DNA of 64,000 bases. Origin: Picochlorum sp. 'celeri' (Eukaryota > Chlorophyta > Trebouxiophyceae). The translations under genes and the position numbers were made by a program. The notes beneath the pieces were generated by a model. That model was given only the letters and a program-made list of their open reading frames with translations, searched no databases and was not told the origin of the DNA. Positions within the stretch are counted from its first letter, which is position 1. The number at the start of each line of letters is the position of its first letter. The stretch covers positions 496,001 to 560,000 of the forward strand of contig JAACMV010000030.1 in the NCBI GenBank assembly GCA_010909725.1. Reading direction: 5' to 3'. Shown one piece after another: positions 8,575-20,850 of this stretch.

Positions 8575-11500
8575 TTATTGCTTTGTGTGTCTTTCTCCCT
8601 CTCCCTCTCCGTCTTTCTGCTCTTCCACAATATCTTCATATTTGGTCATGAAATATTCAGCCTCAAGTCCACATCTTGATTCATATTCAGTAGTATCGTC
8701 ATGGCTTTTATTCAGTCTTGCACTCACTTGTTCTTCGAACAAAATTTTGTGGCCTTTTTTTATGAGAACTGCATGCAGCACTGCCACAATAAGGCTCCTC
8801 AATTGTCTGCAGCAGCAGACTTCCAAATAGTTCAGGAATGTTATTGGGTCCTCCATATAGCACAACATATCTACTGCGGAGGCTAACTGATTGGGATCAG
8901 TTACTTTGTCTCCACCTGGAGTACTGCTCTTTATCAGAGAGTCATCACGGTTCAAGAGATGAATATTCTCTGCTGCAGTTTCTTTATTCTCGAGAAGTGC
9001 ATTCATATTGTGATGCATATGCTCTCGCGCAATGTTTTCTGTAGCTTCAAGGTGCGCAAGTACTTCGTCAATGTGTGTTCCAGGTTTGAGCACAGCTTTG
9101 GCCAAGAAGTTTAATGTATCTGTAAAATTATCAGAAAATTTCTCCACATATGAAAGATGAGATGGAGACAGAGGCCACTTTTCGAATGGATGGGACTCTA
9201 TTTTGGCAAGATGCAGCATGTTTACCATGTCCAAAAGTTTTTGAAGAGATCCGGCTGCATTGCCTGCCACGCCTTTTGGAACTCGATGAGGCTTTCTTGT
9301 AAGAAGAAACTCCCTCTCCAGTTCTGCGATATTCGATGTGATGTATCCGATGGTCATTTGAGCATGAAAAGCTATTTCAAATGTTTCTGATTTCATAAAC
9401 TCTACAAGCGCCTGATCCTCCTCGCATTTGGTTGGGTGCAACACTCCCTCAGGCTTGATAGAAGAGTCGGATGAGGTTTCTCCAAGGACTTTATTTCCAT
9501 CATCTTTCTCTTCGGCGACCAACTGCACAGATATAGTGAGTAGTATGTTATTTGTCAAGAGCATACAAAAATGATACTTCTGTCACTGCCTGATACAGGC
9601 TTTCACGTACCTCCCCAGTGAAGCGCTTCAGCAGCCGTGTCAAGGATTCAAAACATGCAGAGAAATTAACCTGTGTCATCCAGCGAGTGCTGATTGGAAG
9701 TATGAATATTGCAACAAACCATACAATGAGACCACCTATGATCATATTTGCAGATCGTTGACCCAGACGACGCCAAGGCGAATCTGCTCTGAAGACTGGT
9801 AGTGTTGTTGATGCCAAGGTGAAATTAGCCACTGACCACAGATATTCTCTGGCTGGGTCTCTCATGCCATTCAACACACAAAATCCAGCATAAATCGACG
9901 ATAAACCCCAACCGACGGTGAGTTTACCAGCTCCATTATTCCATGTCAACCCCGCTGCCAGGTACGACAAGGTAATGATCACGTATGCAACAGCTGCTGT
10001 GAGAAGTGTACCAATCACACGCTGAACACCACGGGTTGTTGTTGTGCCAATATTTGGAACCCACACCACAACCACAGTGATAACAACATCAAATGGTCTA
10101 TCTATGAATGCATATTCTGCTATAACAGGAACTGAGGCCAAAATGAGGGCAATGCCAACAGCAATTCCATACTGTATTCCAAACACGACTGAAATGGGCA
10201 TCCCATATACTTTTCCACTACGAAGTACTCTATTCGATTTATGACCATACATCGCTTTACGAAGTATATTTCGATCACTGTCATGTTCTGCAGCATTCAA
10301 AATCACCTGCGTCAGGTAGCCACCATCATCCTCTGCTGCTGACGATGACTCGCTTATGGTGAATTTTGCATCTTTGGCCACCGTGGATGGATGAGGCCAT
10401 TCAGGCAATTTCAAAAGCCTCGCTTTTGCTGTCGAAAGCGCCGTCGAATCTGTTGGGTTTACTGCTGCTGCAAAAGACCCATAGACAGCACGCATTCGAA
10501 TGCCAAGATGATACAACATTTCAGCTCCAGTGCACAAGCCACGGGCCGCTTCCTTGTCTGTTGATTGCGCCAAAGCAGTACGAAAAGAGCAACTAGTTTG
10601 TCCCCAAGATTCCTCCATACGTTCCATACATGCATCAACAGAAGCCCACGAGCCCTTCCTGTTGACAGTCTCAGCAATGTTTCTGAGCATGTCCTCCACA
10701 CTCTGGAAGAATGCTTCGACATGCTCCTTCAATTCTGGATGCTGAAACAGAGAAAAATTCACACTTCCTGATTCAATGGGACGAAGTGCCGCTGTCATCG
10801 TTGACATCCCTGCAGAGACTAATATCTTTGCATGCATGAATTGATGCCTGGGAAATCTCCATGGCCTATTGTAGAAATCAATCTCGAACAGAACAGGAAA
10901 ATGCAGCCCTCGAGTTTGCTCGATTCTAGCCCTTGATTCTCTCAAGTGTCCTTCAAGTATCTCTGTTCTCGTCTCCATCCCTTCATCGTACCCCGTATCT
11001 GGATTCACCGTACACGTAGCTTCTGCCAACCGGCCCGTCTCTGGATCAATCTCCTCCAGCAGCAACACCTTCATCGACCCCCATGCATCTGCAAAAGAAT
11101 GCAAACATCTCTCCATAGCCACTCGATACCGGTATCCCGCTGTCACAGGAAACACAAAGTTTGCCCCAATGGCACATGCTCCACACCCAATGGCAGCATT
11201 TGCCAAAATATACCACTGGTGCAAATCATCAATCTCAGGAGCATAATACGATCCCAGATTTATCGACAACGCAATGAATATATTCACATAAAAACAGAAC
11301 ACATTCGTCGCCTCTGATAGCCAGCGTAAAATGTTGATCCCAGCAGCAATTGGAGTTGCCATGCACACAAGCACAGCTGCCTTGGTCACAGAGTCATCGC
11401 CCCAATTATAATCATTCGCCGCATACATTGCTCTCTGAATCCCAAAAGCTATCAGTCCTCCAACAAATGCTGCTGGAATTAGGGAGACAATTTTGAAATT

Positions 11501-11770
11501 GACCTCTCCTGCGCAAAAGGGAGACCCATACATCCACACAGTGAACAGTAAGGCCAAAGGGGGGGCCACAAGTCGGTACGACATGGCTGAATATACAGTA
11601 GTTGCGGCTGTTATACCACCAATAACCAGAAAATTGAGGCAAATCTGAAACGCAATTTTCCATTGATCCGCAGTAAAGCTCTTAAAATACGCAACAATGG
11701 TTTTCCAAGATAGCAGTCGCCGAATATAGGCACAGCCTGCTCGAGCCTTGGGACACGCTACACAGGCCAT
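8575..11770 (-). CDS. FUSC / aromatic-acid exporter-like membrane protein (two exons, 1035 aa)
   Basis: Exons (minus) are 11770-9611 and 9522-8575, with an 88-bp intron and phase-0 junction (KRFTGE|LVAEEK). Two hydrophobic blocks of about six helices each are separated by a roughly 350-residue soluble domain (about residues 220-540). The first block starts near FQICLNFLVIGGITAATTVY. The second includes IQYGIAVGIALILASVPVIA and VVVVWVPNIGTTTTRGVQRVIG; the latter is the FUSC-type core followed by a conserved Gly/Arg turn. This architecture matches the FUSC / ALMT-like / fungal Brefeldin-sensitivity transporter superfamily, which exports organic or aromatic acids. The extra exon adds a 315-residue helical cytoplasmic tail. 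Substrate and membrane are not inferable. Confidence 0.82.
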
Positions 11771-11955
11771 CCTACAATGCGACAGCTATACAATAATAAT
11801 AAACAGTATAGAGGATGATTAAATCATTATCAGTAGGATATATGTAAGAAAACAACCGACGCAAAACTGACACTGCAGGGTGTCAATCCAGATGCATTTT
11901 TTAAATATACTATGTACGGAATGGACCATGTTGAAATATCTGGTTTGGTTGATTC

Positions 11956-14900
11956 ATGGGCGAGTATCACATTTTATTCGATGCTAAAATCATTCCATTC
12001 AGTCATGATGGTGTCTTGAAAAGACTGGATCCTTCAGATATGACAATGGTTGCCAGGGAGACGTGCCATGCGACGACAATGCATGGGGTCGGAAGTACTG
12101 CATTTCTGCATGACAAAAAGCTTGATATTGACCAGTATGTGATTTTTGGTTCTATAAAAGTGACACTTAATGGTATTGTGTAGACGCATTGTGACGGTAT
12201 TGTTGTTTGCAGGCAAGTAGAGCAGGCTCTGGAGTTTTTTAAAGACAGGCAGCATGATTTGGGTGGATCGGGGCGTGGTTCGTTTGCGATGCTTCAAGGG
12301 TACTACTGTAGAGATATGTTGGAGTGGTTGTTTGCGAAAGGGTTGTCGACCAGGGTATGGGATCGATTGGATGATGTGGCAAGGGGCCGTGTGTGGGAAT
12401 TGTTTGGGCTGGTTCTTTCGGATGAGTCGGTCGTTGCTGGTGGGTTTGTCTTTCCAAGTGCGGTGACGACAGGACTGATACATGCGATATCGAATGGTGC
12501 GGATGGAGAAGGATATTCTGCTGTGTTGCATCATGTGGGGGCAGTGGTTGATATACTATCTACCAAATTTCGGAAAGAGTTTGTGATTCATTTGGAGCAT
12601 GCTGTGACTGTATTGGAATCTGCTTTGATAGTATATAAGGAATGGAAAGGAGAGGGGAAGGATAGTGCAGCGCGTGTTCTGGAAGCTGTGAGTGGATTGT
12701 ATATTGCTCATATGGAGCGTTATGTGCATGAGAAGAAGGTTTGGGAGGCGATTGTTGTGCGTCATCTCGGCATTATCTGTGAGATATGTTTTGGGTCATG
12801 TGATCCAAGAATAAAGAAGAATCTTGAAGTGATACTGTCGAATGCCATGTTTTCAAGGGAATCATTGTTGGGGCTACATCAATTGTTGGTGGAGGGTGAG
12901 GGTGGAAGCGAGCAGGGCCATTATGCCCGCAAACTGTTTTCTTCAGTAGATGTTATGGTTCAAAATGCTGTGAAAGATGGCAATAATGAAAGGCTGTGGA
13001 GGGCTCTTGAAGGGTTTTTGCCTTGGTTGGTGCAGATATTTGTCAGGGAATTGGAGTCGAGGCAGGTTGAGAAGAAATCTTCCGATATATTGTTATTTGA
13101 TCGGTGTGTACGTCTCATGATGAAAACATCGAGTGACTCTATTTTGGCGAGGCAGTATGCAGCGTGTGTTTTGGCTTTGATCTCAAGGATGCCAGAACTG
13201 GGGATTTACAGACCAACAGAGCAAGGCAGCAGGGTTTTGTTGATGAATATGGTGGATGCGGTGGTGGATTTTGCTTTTGAAGTAGGTTTGACGTGGCAAT
13301 CGGACAGTGATATCATATCGCTGTGTATTGAGATGGTCACAGGCATTGTGGTTGTTGAGCACAGGGGAGTTGAAGAGAGGTTGGATGATTTTTGGGCTCT
13401 AGTTGACACTGGATATTGTGAGAGGACACATAGTTCAATTTCTATGTGTCTCTATACCATTATGAAAGAATATAGTGCGTTGAGACGGCTGGATATGTTA
13501 TTGGATTCTTGCTTTGGTGCCATGAGCAGAGAGCAAAGTCATGTGTGCCATGTGATGCATGAGGAAACTGTCGTGCAGTCTATGCAAACATCTGTGGGTA
13601 GAATTTTGAGTGGTCAATCTATAGTCGTCATCGAGATGTTGCGGAGGCATTTGTCAAATTTGAGACTCGGTGATCCTGTTTCCATTGTGTCACTGACTTG
13701 CTTGATTCTTCATGCATTGCCTCTGGACCTTAATAATGCGGAAAAGGTAGCAAATTCGCTACAAGAATTGCTACATAGTATATATCAGCCTTTGAAGGAA
13801 TCCATTGCAAATAGCGACGTGGATGTGATGAGTTCTTTGCTGGTTGTCCAGGGAGAGGTCATGGATTTGCATGCTCAATGCTGCAGGAGAGATCCCAATA
13901 TCAAGCCTTTATGGGGGCAGAATACTCGCCCAGACTTTGAGTCCTATCACAGTGTGTTCAATACTGATACGCATGTGTTGAACTTGTATATTACATCTGA
14001 GGATGATGCTGAGCACCACTCCCTACCACTGGATAGTCTCGTGCAACTCTGCACCTCATTGGAGGTGGAGCCTTTCTCGCGATTGGCATATGCATTGATG
14101 CTAACAATTAAAACGTGTATGATCGTATTGAGTGAAGTTCGACAGTATTATCTACACATCTCCTCAAGGATGGTATCAGACGAAGGACAGCAGAAGGAAA
14201 TTCAAAGTCTGTTTGACATTGCAGTACAAATCTTCAAGGAAATAGAAGCGAGGAGTGATGACTATGATGACATAAGCGACAAACTATTCAGAAATTTAAA
14301 TCAGCGCAATGTCCTTGGACAACTTGTCAAGCTATTTGATGCTGATTCCCAATGGGTCCGAACAGCCCTTGAGTGTGCCAAGCCAGCTGCAAAAATGTAC
14401 TTCATCAGACTTCTTCTTTCGCATGAAACGTTTAGGTTGCCCGAAGCAGATTTCTGGAATCATCACGTAGACATTCTCGTTGAAATATCACGAGGTAAAA
14501 TTCTCGAGGTGACAAGGTATGCTTCCATTATAGTAACCCTGTGTTTATTGTTATTCTCTTCATGGCCACTAGCGTTGATCTGTACCAAACGTGATCCTGT
14601 ATTATATACAGATATCTTGAGAAGAAAATCTCAAAAAGCAAAGAGAAGAAGGAGAAGAAGAGTAAGAAAAGAAAGATAGGTGACGAGGCATTCGACATGC
14701 ACTCTGCATTGCTACTTTTCCCACAGGCATCCATGAATGAATGGAAACTTGGCAATGGTGGCAGAGATTTAGAGAAAGCATTGACCTGGATGATCTCTCA
14801 TACAAGTGATCACAGCGAGTATCCAGTCAAGGGTAAAAAATTCAGTGACATTGTCCTGAGAGGATATGCAGAAATATTCCTTTTATGTCAACTGCATCAT

Positions 14901-17018
14901 GTTCAAGATGACGTATTTGGGTTCATCCAGAGTGCATGCTTCTCTGACTTGTTCTATTGTGCTTTGATTCTTTCCACGACAACTGAGAATTGCATACACG
15001 ACTCTGTCAAATCTCACATGATGGAAGCAATGAGAATTTTAGAGAGAACTTTGCATGTGGATAGCCCAGGACAATGCACTAGCATTCATGCATGTCCCAC
15101 GAACATCTTGTCTCTCTTCTTAACGTGGATAGAAAGTTCGATAGAGAGACACGATGCTGAATCCAACCAAAATATTTTGACACTACACCAAAAGGTTGTG
15201 AGTGACATTTTTCATGCAAGAGCCTTGCAGAAATGTTTGCTTGAAGTTCCTCAGTTTGCAAAACCCACATTGAGAAGAACTGATTTGGGGATCATCCAAG
15301 GCTTCAGCAGAGCACTTCAGAATGAATCAATACGGATTGAAACTACAAAAGAATTTCAAACTGCCCTTAAAACCTTGGCAGGACAAATGCAAGACGCTGT
15401 CAGCAATGCAAGACAGCCTTCCCATCTCTGTGGCATTGCATCATGTGCAGCACATGTATTGGATGCAGCAGTGGTATGCCAGGACAATTCAATTCGCGAA
15501 TTAATATTTCCACTAGCACCAGAATTATTCAAGGCATGTTCTCAAGTTTCCACTCCCGCGTTGCTACCATTCAAAGAAAACCAGTCTGCATGCCTCCTGG
15601 ACATTGTCCTCTTCATGAGAACATTCTCCAAATTAACGTCATGCAGCAAGCCTCGAGTCTCGTGGGAAGGATATGCAAATATTTTATCTATATTGGTGAT
15701 CAATCTGGTGCATTGTCCACCATCTGTCGGTCAGGGATACATGAGTCGACCAAATGCACCAAAGGAGGCATCTCTCTTTGCGACAGCATCAGACATGGAA
15801 TCCTCTACAGGAATGATCCGTCGACAATTGCTCAATGCCATCGCGGTCTTATTCAACAGTAGCACAAGAAAAGAATGCACAGCTGTGTTTGAAGCCATCA
15901 AGATATTTATGAATGATGACTCGAGGTTTCGATGCACTGTGGGATGTGGCTTGTACCCATTGGAGTTGCTCCTCCTTCTCCTCGAAGATACAGGAAACGG
16001 GGTATTAAAGGAATTGATGCACCATCAAGTGGATACAATTATGATCAGTCTTCTTCAGGACCAGAATAGATACATCAGAGAGGGGCTCCATGAAGAAGAA
16101 GCACACTCTATATCCATGCCATCTTCTCAGCTATTTGATAGAGTACGAAACGCCCTTTTGAATGACCATGACAGGCGCATATCAGAAGACAATTCATCAT
16201 CATCTCTAAATCCAGATGATACAGCAGGAGTAGACACTATCCATCTCGCATTTGCCACCAATATGCGATGTCTTGAATCCATCCTCTGCAGACCAAGGAT
16301 GTTCAAAAAGCTTCCTAGCAGGCTGATTCCATCAGCCATATCCCAGGTCCAATACACAGTGGAATGTCTAATGCTGCATCAAATATCCAGATTTACAGGA
16401 AAGGCACAGGAGGCAAGCTTTTCCAATGCATGCCATCTCTTCATCGGCATCATTCGCCATCACCCAGATGTCTTGGCACGCGCCATGCATATCATGGCAT
16501 CAGCCATCAGCAGCCTCCAGGATACGCTCGCCGCACGCTTTATATACAGTCGCATCAGCAGCAAAAGCAGCGAGGAGCTCCAGCCGTCGGCACACCTCAT
16601 GGAATGCTTCAGTCGAGTACTTGAAGAATTTGGAAAGACCAAAGCAGTGCAGCAATACTGTTCAGATCTACTCATCAACCATATCAAATATTTCGCCTGC
16701 CCTCTCACACCTGGATCATTGAAGCACATTGCGGCCAAAATGCAGTGCTCAGAGATGTTGACCAAGGCCAAATACCCATCATCAGATCTCCTCCCCACAA
16801 AGGCAATGCTCATAGGCACCATGTGTGTCCCTCTAGAACTTCAAAACCTCCTGACCCCGGGAATATGTGCCTTGTATGGGGCATGTGCTGTTGAAGATGT
16901 ACAGACCATCTATGCTGCCTTGGGCCAAGGCCACGATGGATCCTCAGTATGGAGATCTGCATTGAGCAACCTCAAGGTGGTCTATGAAAAGCATTTCAAG
17001 TACATTGGTAAAGTGTAA
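11956..17018 (+). CDS. URB2: URB2/NPA2-like nucleolar ribosome-biogenesis protein (three exons, 1629 aa)
   Basis: Exons are 11956-12134, 12213-14516 and 14612-17018 (introns 78 and 95 bp). All junctions restore frame: Q codon CA|G, then Arg codon AG|A. The protein is almost entirely alpha-helical, HEAT-like repeat. A lysine-rich segment at about residues 831-850 (KKISKSKEKKEKKSKKRK) is a nuclear/nucleolar localisation signal. The C-terminus matches the Urb2/Npa2 domain: LTPGICALYGACAVEDVQTI, then a VYEKHFKYIGKV ending. In yeast Urb2 acts in early 60S pre-ribosome assembly. Length is in the family range. Assignment rests mainly on the C-terminal domain; the rest diverges strongly, as usual for the family. 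Confidence 0.83.
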
Positions 17019-17074
17019 TCACGCCCTTCCCTGTGTTCCATTTTTTTCCTCTTATTTTCATCCAAAAACAAATT

Positions 17075-18688
17075 ATGACATATCGTGTGTTCAGAGAGAC
17101 TCTGGCTTCCAGTTTCAGAGTCAACAACAACTCCATTCCATTGACGAGGATTGTACCTCGTACTACTACAGGGTTACAAAGGAGAAGAACCAGGTGTCTG
17201 AGAGATCAAAAACTCATTTTTCATGCTCATGGAAGGGAGGATGGTGCCATTGACTGTGTCGAGTCCAAGGGTTTGTGGGGTTTTTCAAAGCACGTCGGGG
17301 CTGCCTGTCTGGCCTTTTTCCTCACGTGTATGCCTGCTTCTGCGGAGAAGGCTCTGACTGTTCCTGCAGCCAAGACCGAGGAGCTCTTCAACGTACAGAG
17401 GACAATGGTGGAGGCATGGACGATCATTCAGGATGCGTTTGTTGATCAAACGTTCAACCATAAGAATTGGGAGGATCAGCTGGAGAGTCATTTGATTGCT
17501 GTGTCTCGTGCCCAAACGCGGGATCAGGGCATCAAAGAGTTGAAATCTTTGATTTCAGATTTGCAGGATCCGTATACAAGATGGGTATCTGCTGATGAGT
17601 ACAGGGATTTTTTGGTGGACACAGAGGGGGAGATTGGGGGTGTAGGTCTTTTGATTGCAAATGATCCGACGACAGGACGGTTGCTTGTGCTTGCGCCGAT
17701 TGCTGGATCGCCTGCAGATAAAGCAGGGATTCACCCCGGGGACGAATTGATATCGATCAATGGGTCTGCCATTCAGGGGCTGGATAATGAGGCTACTGCT
17801 GCACAGCTTCGAGGGACCCAAGGGTCTTCGGTCGATGTGGAGATTGCCCGGGTTACTGGCACTGTGCCTGGTGAGGTTGGTGGTAAAATGACTGAAGAGA
17901 ATCGATTGCAACGTAAAAAGTTTCGGCTAAAGAGGGAACGTGTCCAACTCTCCCCAATATTTGCTACGGCCGTTCATACATCTGATGATCATACCTATGG
18001 GTACATTCGACTGGTAAATTTCAGTCAGAAAGCGTCAGAGGAGATGAAAAAGGCAGTTCAACAGCTTGTGAAGGACGGTAGTGAGGGCTTTATTGTCGAT
18101 TTGCGTAATAACCCGGGAGGCCTTGTCAGTTCAGCTCTTGAAGTGGCGAGTCTGTGGATTGATGGGGAGCAGCGGCCCACCGTCTTCTCTATCGAATCGA
18201 AAGATTCAGAGCCGCAATCTGTGAAATTATTTGGCACGCATGCTCTCACCGACCTACCACTGACGGTCCTTGTGAATGGACAGTCTGCGTCAGCATCTGA
18301 AATCCTTGCTGGTGCGTTGAAGGATTCTAATCGTGGGGATGTGATTGGAGAAACAACCTTTGGAAAAGGAAAAATACAGTCGGTATTCGAACTTTCTGAT
18401 GGGTCAGCATTGTTTGTGACTGTCGCAAAGTATGTCACGCCGAATGGAACAAATATTGATAGGGAGGGCATTCATCCCAGTTTCTCTTGCTCCTTGGAGG
18501 CAGGTACTCCACGGACGAGTGCTGGTATTCCAATCGCGCCTGGATTGGTTGGAACAGATTCAAATATTATGGAAGAGCTCGAGAGCGATGCATGTGTCAA
18601 GACGGCAGAGTCTGATCTCTCTCGTAGGCTTTCTTCTCCTTCTACTACTGCTGCTGCTGCCACAAACAAAATGACAACAACAATGTAG
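17075..18688 (+). CDS. ctpA: Carboxy-terminal processing protease CtpA, paralog 1 (S41, thylakoid lumen)
   Basis: 537 aa from ATG 17075; a GTG-led extension upstream is rejected. The N-terminal 70 residues are Arg/Ser/Thr-rich and lead into a hydrophobic segment AACLAFFLTCMPASAEKA with an AxA-type cleavage site. This is a bipartite transit peptide for the thylakoid lumen. A PDZ domain (GSPADKAGIHPGDELISING) precedes the S41 catalytic core. Ser406 in SASASEILAGAL and Lys431 in TFGKGKIQ form the Ser-Lys dyad with the family spacing of 25 residues. CtpA-type enzymes trim the C-terminus of the photosystem II D1 precursor before assembly of the water-oxidising cluster. A second member lies at 42548. 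Which paralog does D1 processing cannot be told here. Confidence 0.92.
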   Translation: MTYRVFRETLASSFRVNNNSIPLTRIVPRTTTGLQRRRTRCLRDQKLIFHAHGREDGAIDCVESKGLWGFSKHVGAACLAFFLTCMPASAEKALTVPAAKTEELFNVQRTMVEAWTIIQDAFVDQTFNHKNWEDQLESHLIAVSRAQTRDQGIKELKSLISDLQDPYTRWVSADEYRDFLVDTEGEIGGVGLLIANDPTTGRLLVLAPIAGSPADKAGIHPGDELISINGSAIQGLDNEATAAQLRGTQGSSVDVEIARVTGTVPGEVGGKMTEENRLQRKKFRLKRERVQLSPIFATAVHTSDDHTYGYIRLVNFSQKASEEMKKAVQQLVKDGSEGFIVDLRNNPGGLVSSALEVASLWIDGEQRPTVFSIESKDSEPQSVKLFGTHALTDLPLTVLVNGQSASASEILAGALKDSNRGDVIGETTFGKGKIQSVFELSDGSALFVTVAKYVTPNGTNIDREGIHPSFSCSLEAGTPRTSAGIPIAPGLVGTDSNIMEELESDACVKTAESDLSRRLSSPSTTAAAATNKMTTTM

Positions 18689-18794
18689 CATACTTGATCG
18701 TGTACACTAGTGCTTCAACGACGATGGGAAAATTTTCAAACATTGTATCATATTTTTATACACTGTACAGGACGAATTTGTATGAATGTAAACG

Positions 18795-19744
18795 ATGGCT
18801 GGTACAAACATGGTCCAGACATGGCATGGAGGAGCACTCGGACAGGGTTTTGGTGCCATCCGTAGAAGATGTCGCATGCATTTGGTTTTTCATGATGTGC
18901 ATTTGAATATAGGGGCAGGGAAAGATTCACAGGTATACCATCCATCGCGGCATTGTCTGTCACATTCCCCAAGATTGACATGCCACAGCAGTCGTACGTC
19001 AATGTCTCAACAGATACGCCATAACCCAAAGAATGTATGGTATATTCTGACATATATATTGCTTTTGCAGTAGTATCATCGCCAATACTTGGTTCTATTG
19101 CTGATGCTGCAAGTCTGAAGACTGTGACAGCAGTTACTGTAGGGTGGTTGGTCATAGCTGGGTCCTCAGTGCGCTCATTACCCCAGATACTTAGAATCAT
19201 GCGAAATAAGAGTGTAGAAGGGCTCTCTGCAGTATCTTTTGGGTCCGAATTAATGGCATTTATGATCACAATTGCCTATAATGTGAGATTCATGTATCCT
19301 CTGAGTACATGGGGTGAGACATTGACAAATGGAATTCAGCACGCTGTTTTGGTCGGCATGATATTCTTTTACAACAAGGATATAAAGAGACAGTCGAAGA
19401 TTCTGACGGTGCTTGGCATGATTGCCGGAGTCTCATTCTTGTTCTCCCATGCCTGCTCTGATGCCATCTTGAGATGGCTGCAGAGCCTCGTCATTGTCAT
19501 TTTAGCCGTCTTTGGAAGAATTCCTCAGATTGTATTAAATCTGAGGCGTGGAAATAGTGGAGAACTGTCGTTCATGTCGACATTCTTGTCCGTCTTGGGG
19601 AATGTTGCCAGAGTCTTTACAACGTGGGCACTGGTCAACGATGGCATCATCATGGCGACGGCCATATCTCAGTTGATTCTGAATTCGATTTTGCTCGGAC
19701 AAATTTTGGATACAATGAAACAAGAGCGGGTCATTCATGCGTGA
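18795..19744 (+). CDS. MPDU1/PQ-loop family membrane protein (two exons, 290 aa)
   Basis: Exons are 18795-18993 and 19071-19744. The 77-bp intron has a GTACGT donor and TTTTGCAG acceptor, and the junction restores a Leu codon (C|TA). Exon 2 holds the PQ-loop architecture of the MPDU1/SL15 family. The first PQ motif is SVRSLPQILRIMRNKSVEGL. A second (FGRIPQIVLNLRRGNSGELS) follows, then SFMSTFLSVLGNVARVFTTW, together with about seven hydrophobic helices. In animals MPDU1 is required for use of mannose-P-dolichol and glucose-P-dolichol in the ER. The first exon is basic and Ser/His-rich with no acidic start, so it could be an organelle-targeting extension. Exon 1 is inferred from frame and splice signals alone. 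Confidence 0.8.
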
Positions 19745-19792
19745 TGATTGAAGTATTACATTGTGTCTGTACAGTAGTAGTAGTGGTATCAA

Positions 19793-20503
19793 TCAGTGAT
19801 GATGACAGTGTCTGCTGTATTTTTCTCTCATATGTTTCTCAAAAGCTCTTGACTTTTTTGCAATATTCTTTAGGGATGATGATCTATAGGATGAGGTATG
19901 CTTGGTGACATTGGTGTCATCGTCGTCAGCATGATCCTTGGGCATGTCAGCACAACTACTGTCACCAAGGCAATCAGACACAAATTTCTGCACCAAAACA
20001 AAAAAGAAAATGCATATGGCGTTATGGATATATGAGAAAACGCATGGATTCGTACATATTTTAATAATAATGGAGAGATATCAATACGCCGTATGATGAG
20101 AATGCAAGAATCGTCGTACCTGAACTCGCCAGTCAGATTCCAACCATGCCAGAGTGGCACTTCTCCATTCTTCCTCAATGTCCAACCTTTTCTTTACCCG
20201 TCTCAATTCGGCTTCTAATACCTCATTTTCTCTTCTCAATACTTCAAAATCATCCACGAGATCTTGTATATACACTGAACTCGGAATCTCACGAGACTCG
20301 TGGGTCTCTTTCTGTGTTTTGACAGATGTCTCTGACAACAGACGCACTTGATCCTTTAACGACGCAATTGTTGCATTCTGATCCACGCATTTTTGCCGAT
20401 ACATGTTCAAAATTTTCTCCAAACTCTCCAGGACACGGCTTGTGTGGTGACCCCCAACACGCTCACCTCCTCCTCCTCCTCCATGAGGATGATGACTGTA
20501 CAT
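19793..20503 (-). CDS. Small coiled-coil protein (two exons, about 192 aa)
   Basis: Exons (minus) are 20503-20120 and 19987-19793, with a 132-bp intron and phase-0 junction (DWRVQ|KFVSDC). The protein has a His/Gly-rich start (HHPHGGGGGGE), then a strongly helical heptad region (IQDLVDDFEVLRRENEVLEA followed by ELRRVKKRLDIEEE). The tail is acidic then basic (DHADDDD…REKYSRHCHHH). No domain is recognised. ATG 20503 is the first in-frame methionine. The frame stays open about 23 codons further upstream but only with a TTG, so an additional upstream exon is possible. Confidence 0.62.
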
Positions 20504-20850
20504 GGACAGAGGCTGGTACAGGCTTTTTCTTCTCGTTTCCTCACCACGTGCGAGACGTATACAAGATATCAATCTTGGAAAGATTTTCGTATGAATCAGT
20601 ATTGTATGTATTCGTCAATATTCGAGGAATAGCGAGCCCATCAGTTGAGTTGGTCAACCCTTGGACTTTGGGCATCACATCCTTCCTTGCCTTCAAAGGA
20701 AGGGTTACAGATCCACAGCATGCGAAAGGGCCACATATCATCCCATATCCGCTCTTCTACGTACAGAACCAGTACATAATTTTCATAATAAACGAGCACT
20801 GATGAAGATACGCACTCATCAGGTTGCTTTGTAGCTGTCGAGTATGACAC

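Noticed and set aside
8226..8639. 137-codon minus-strand frame downstream of the FUSC-like gene
   Set aside because: It overlaps the FUSC stop region in another frame, has no domain or signal peptide, and more likely lies in the 3' UTR.
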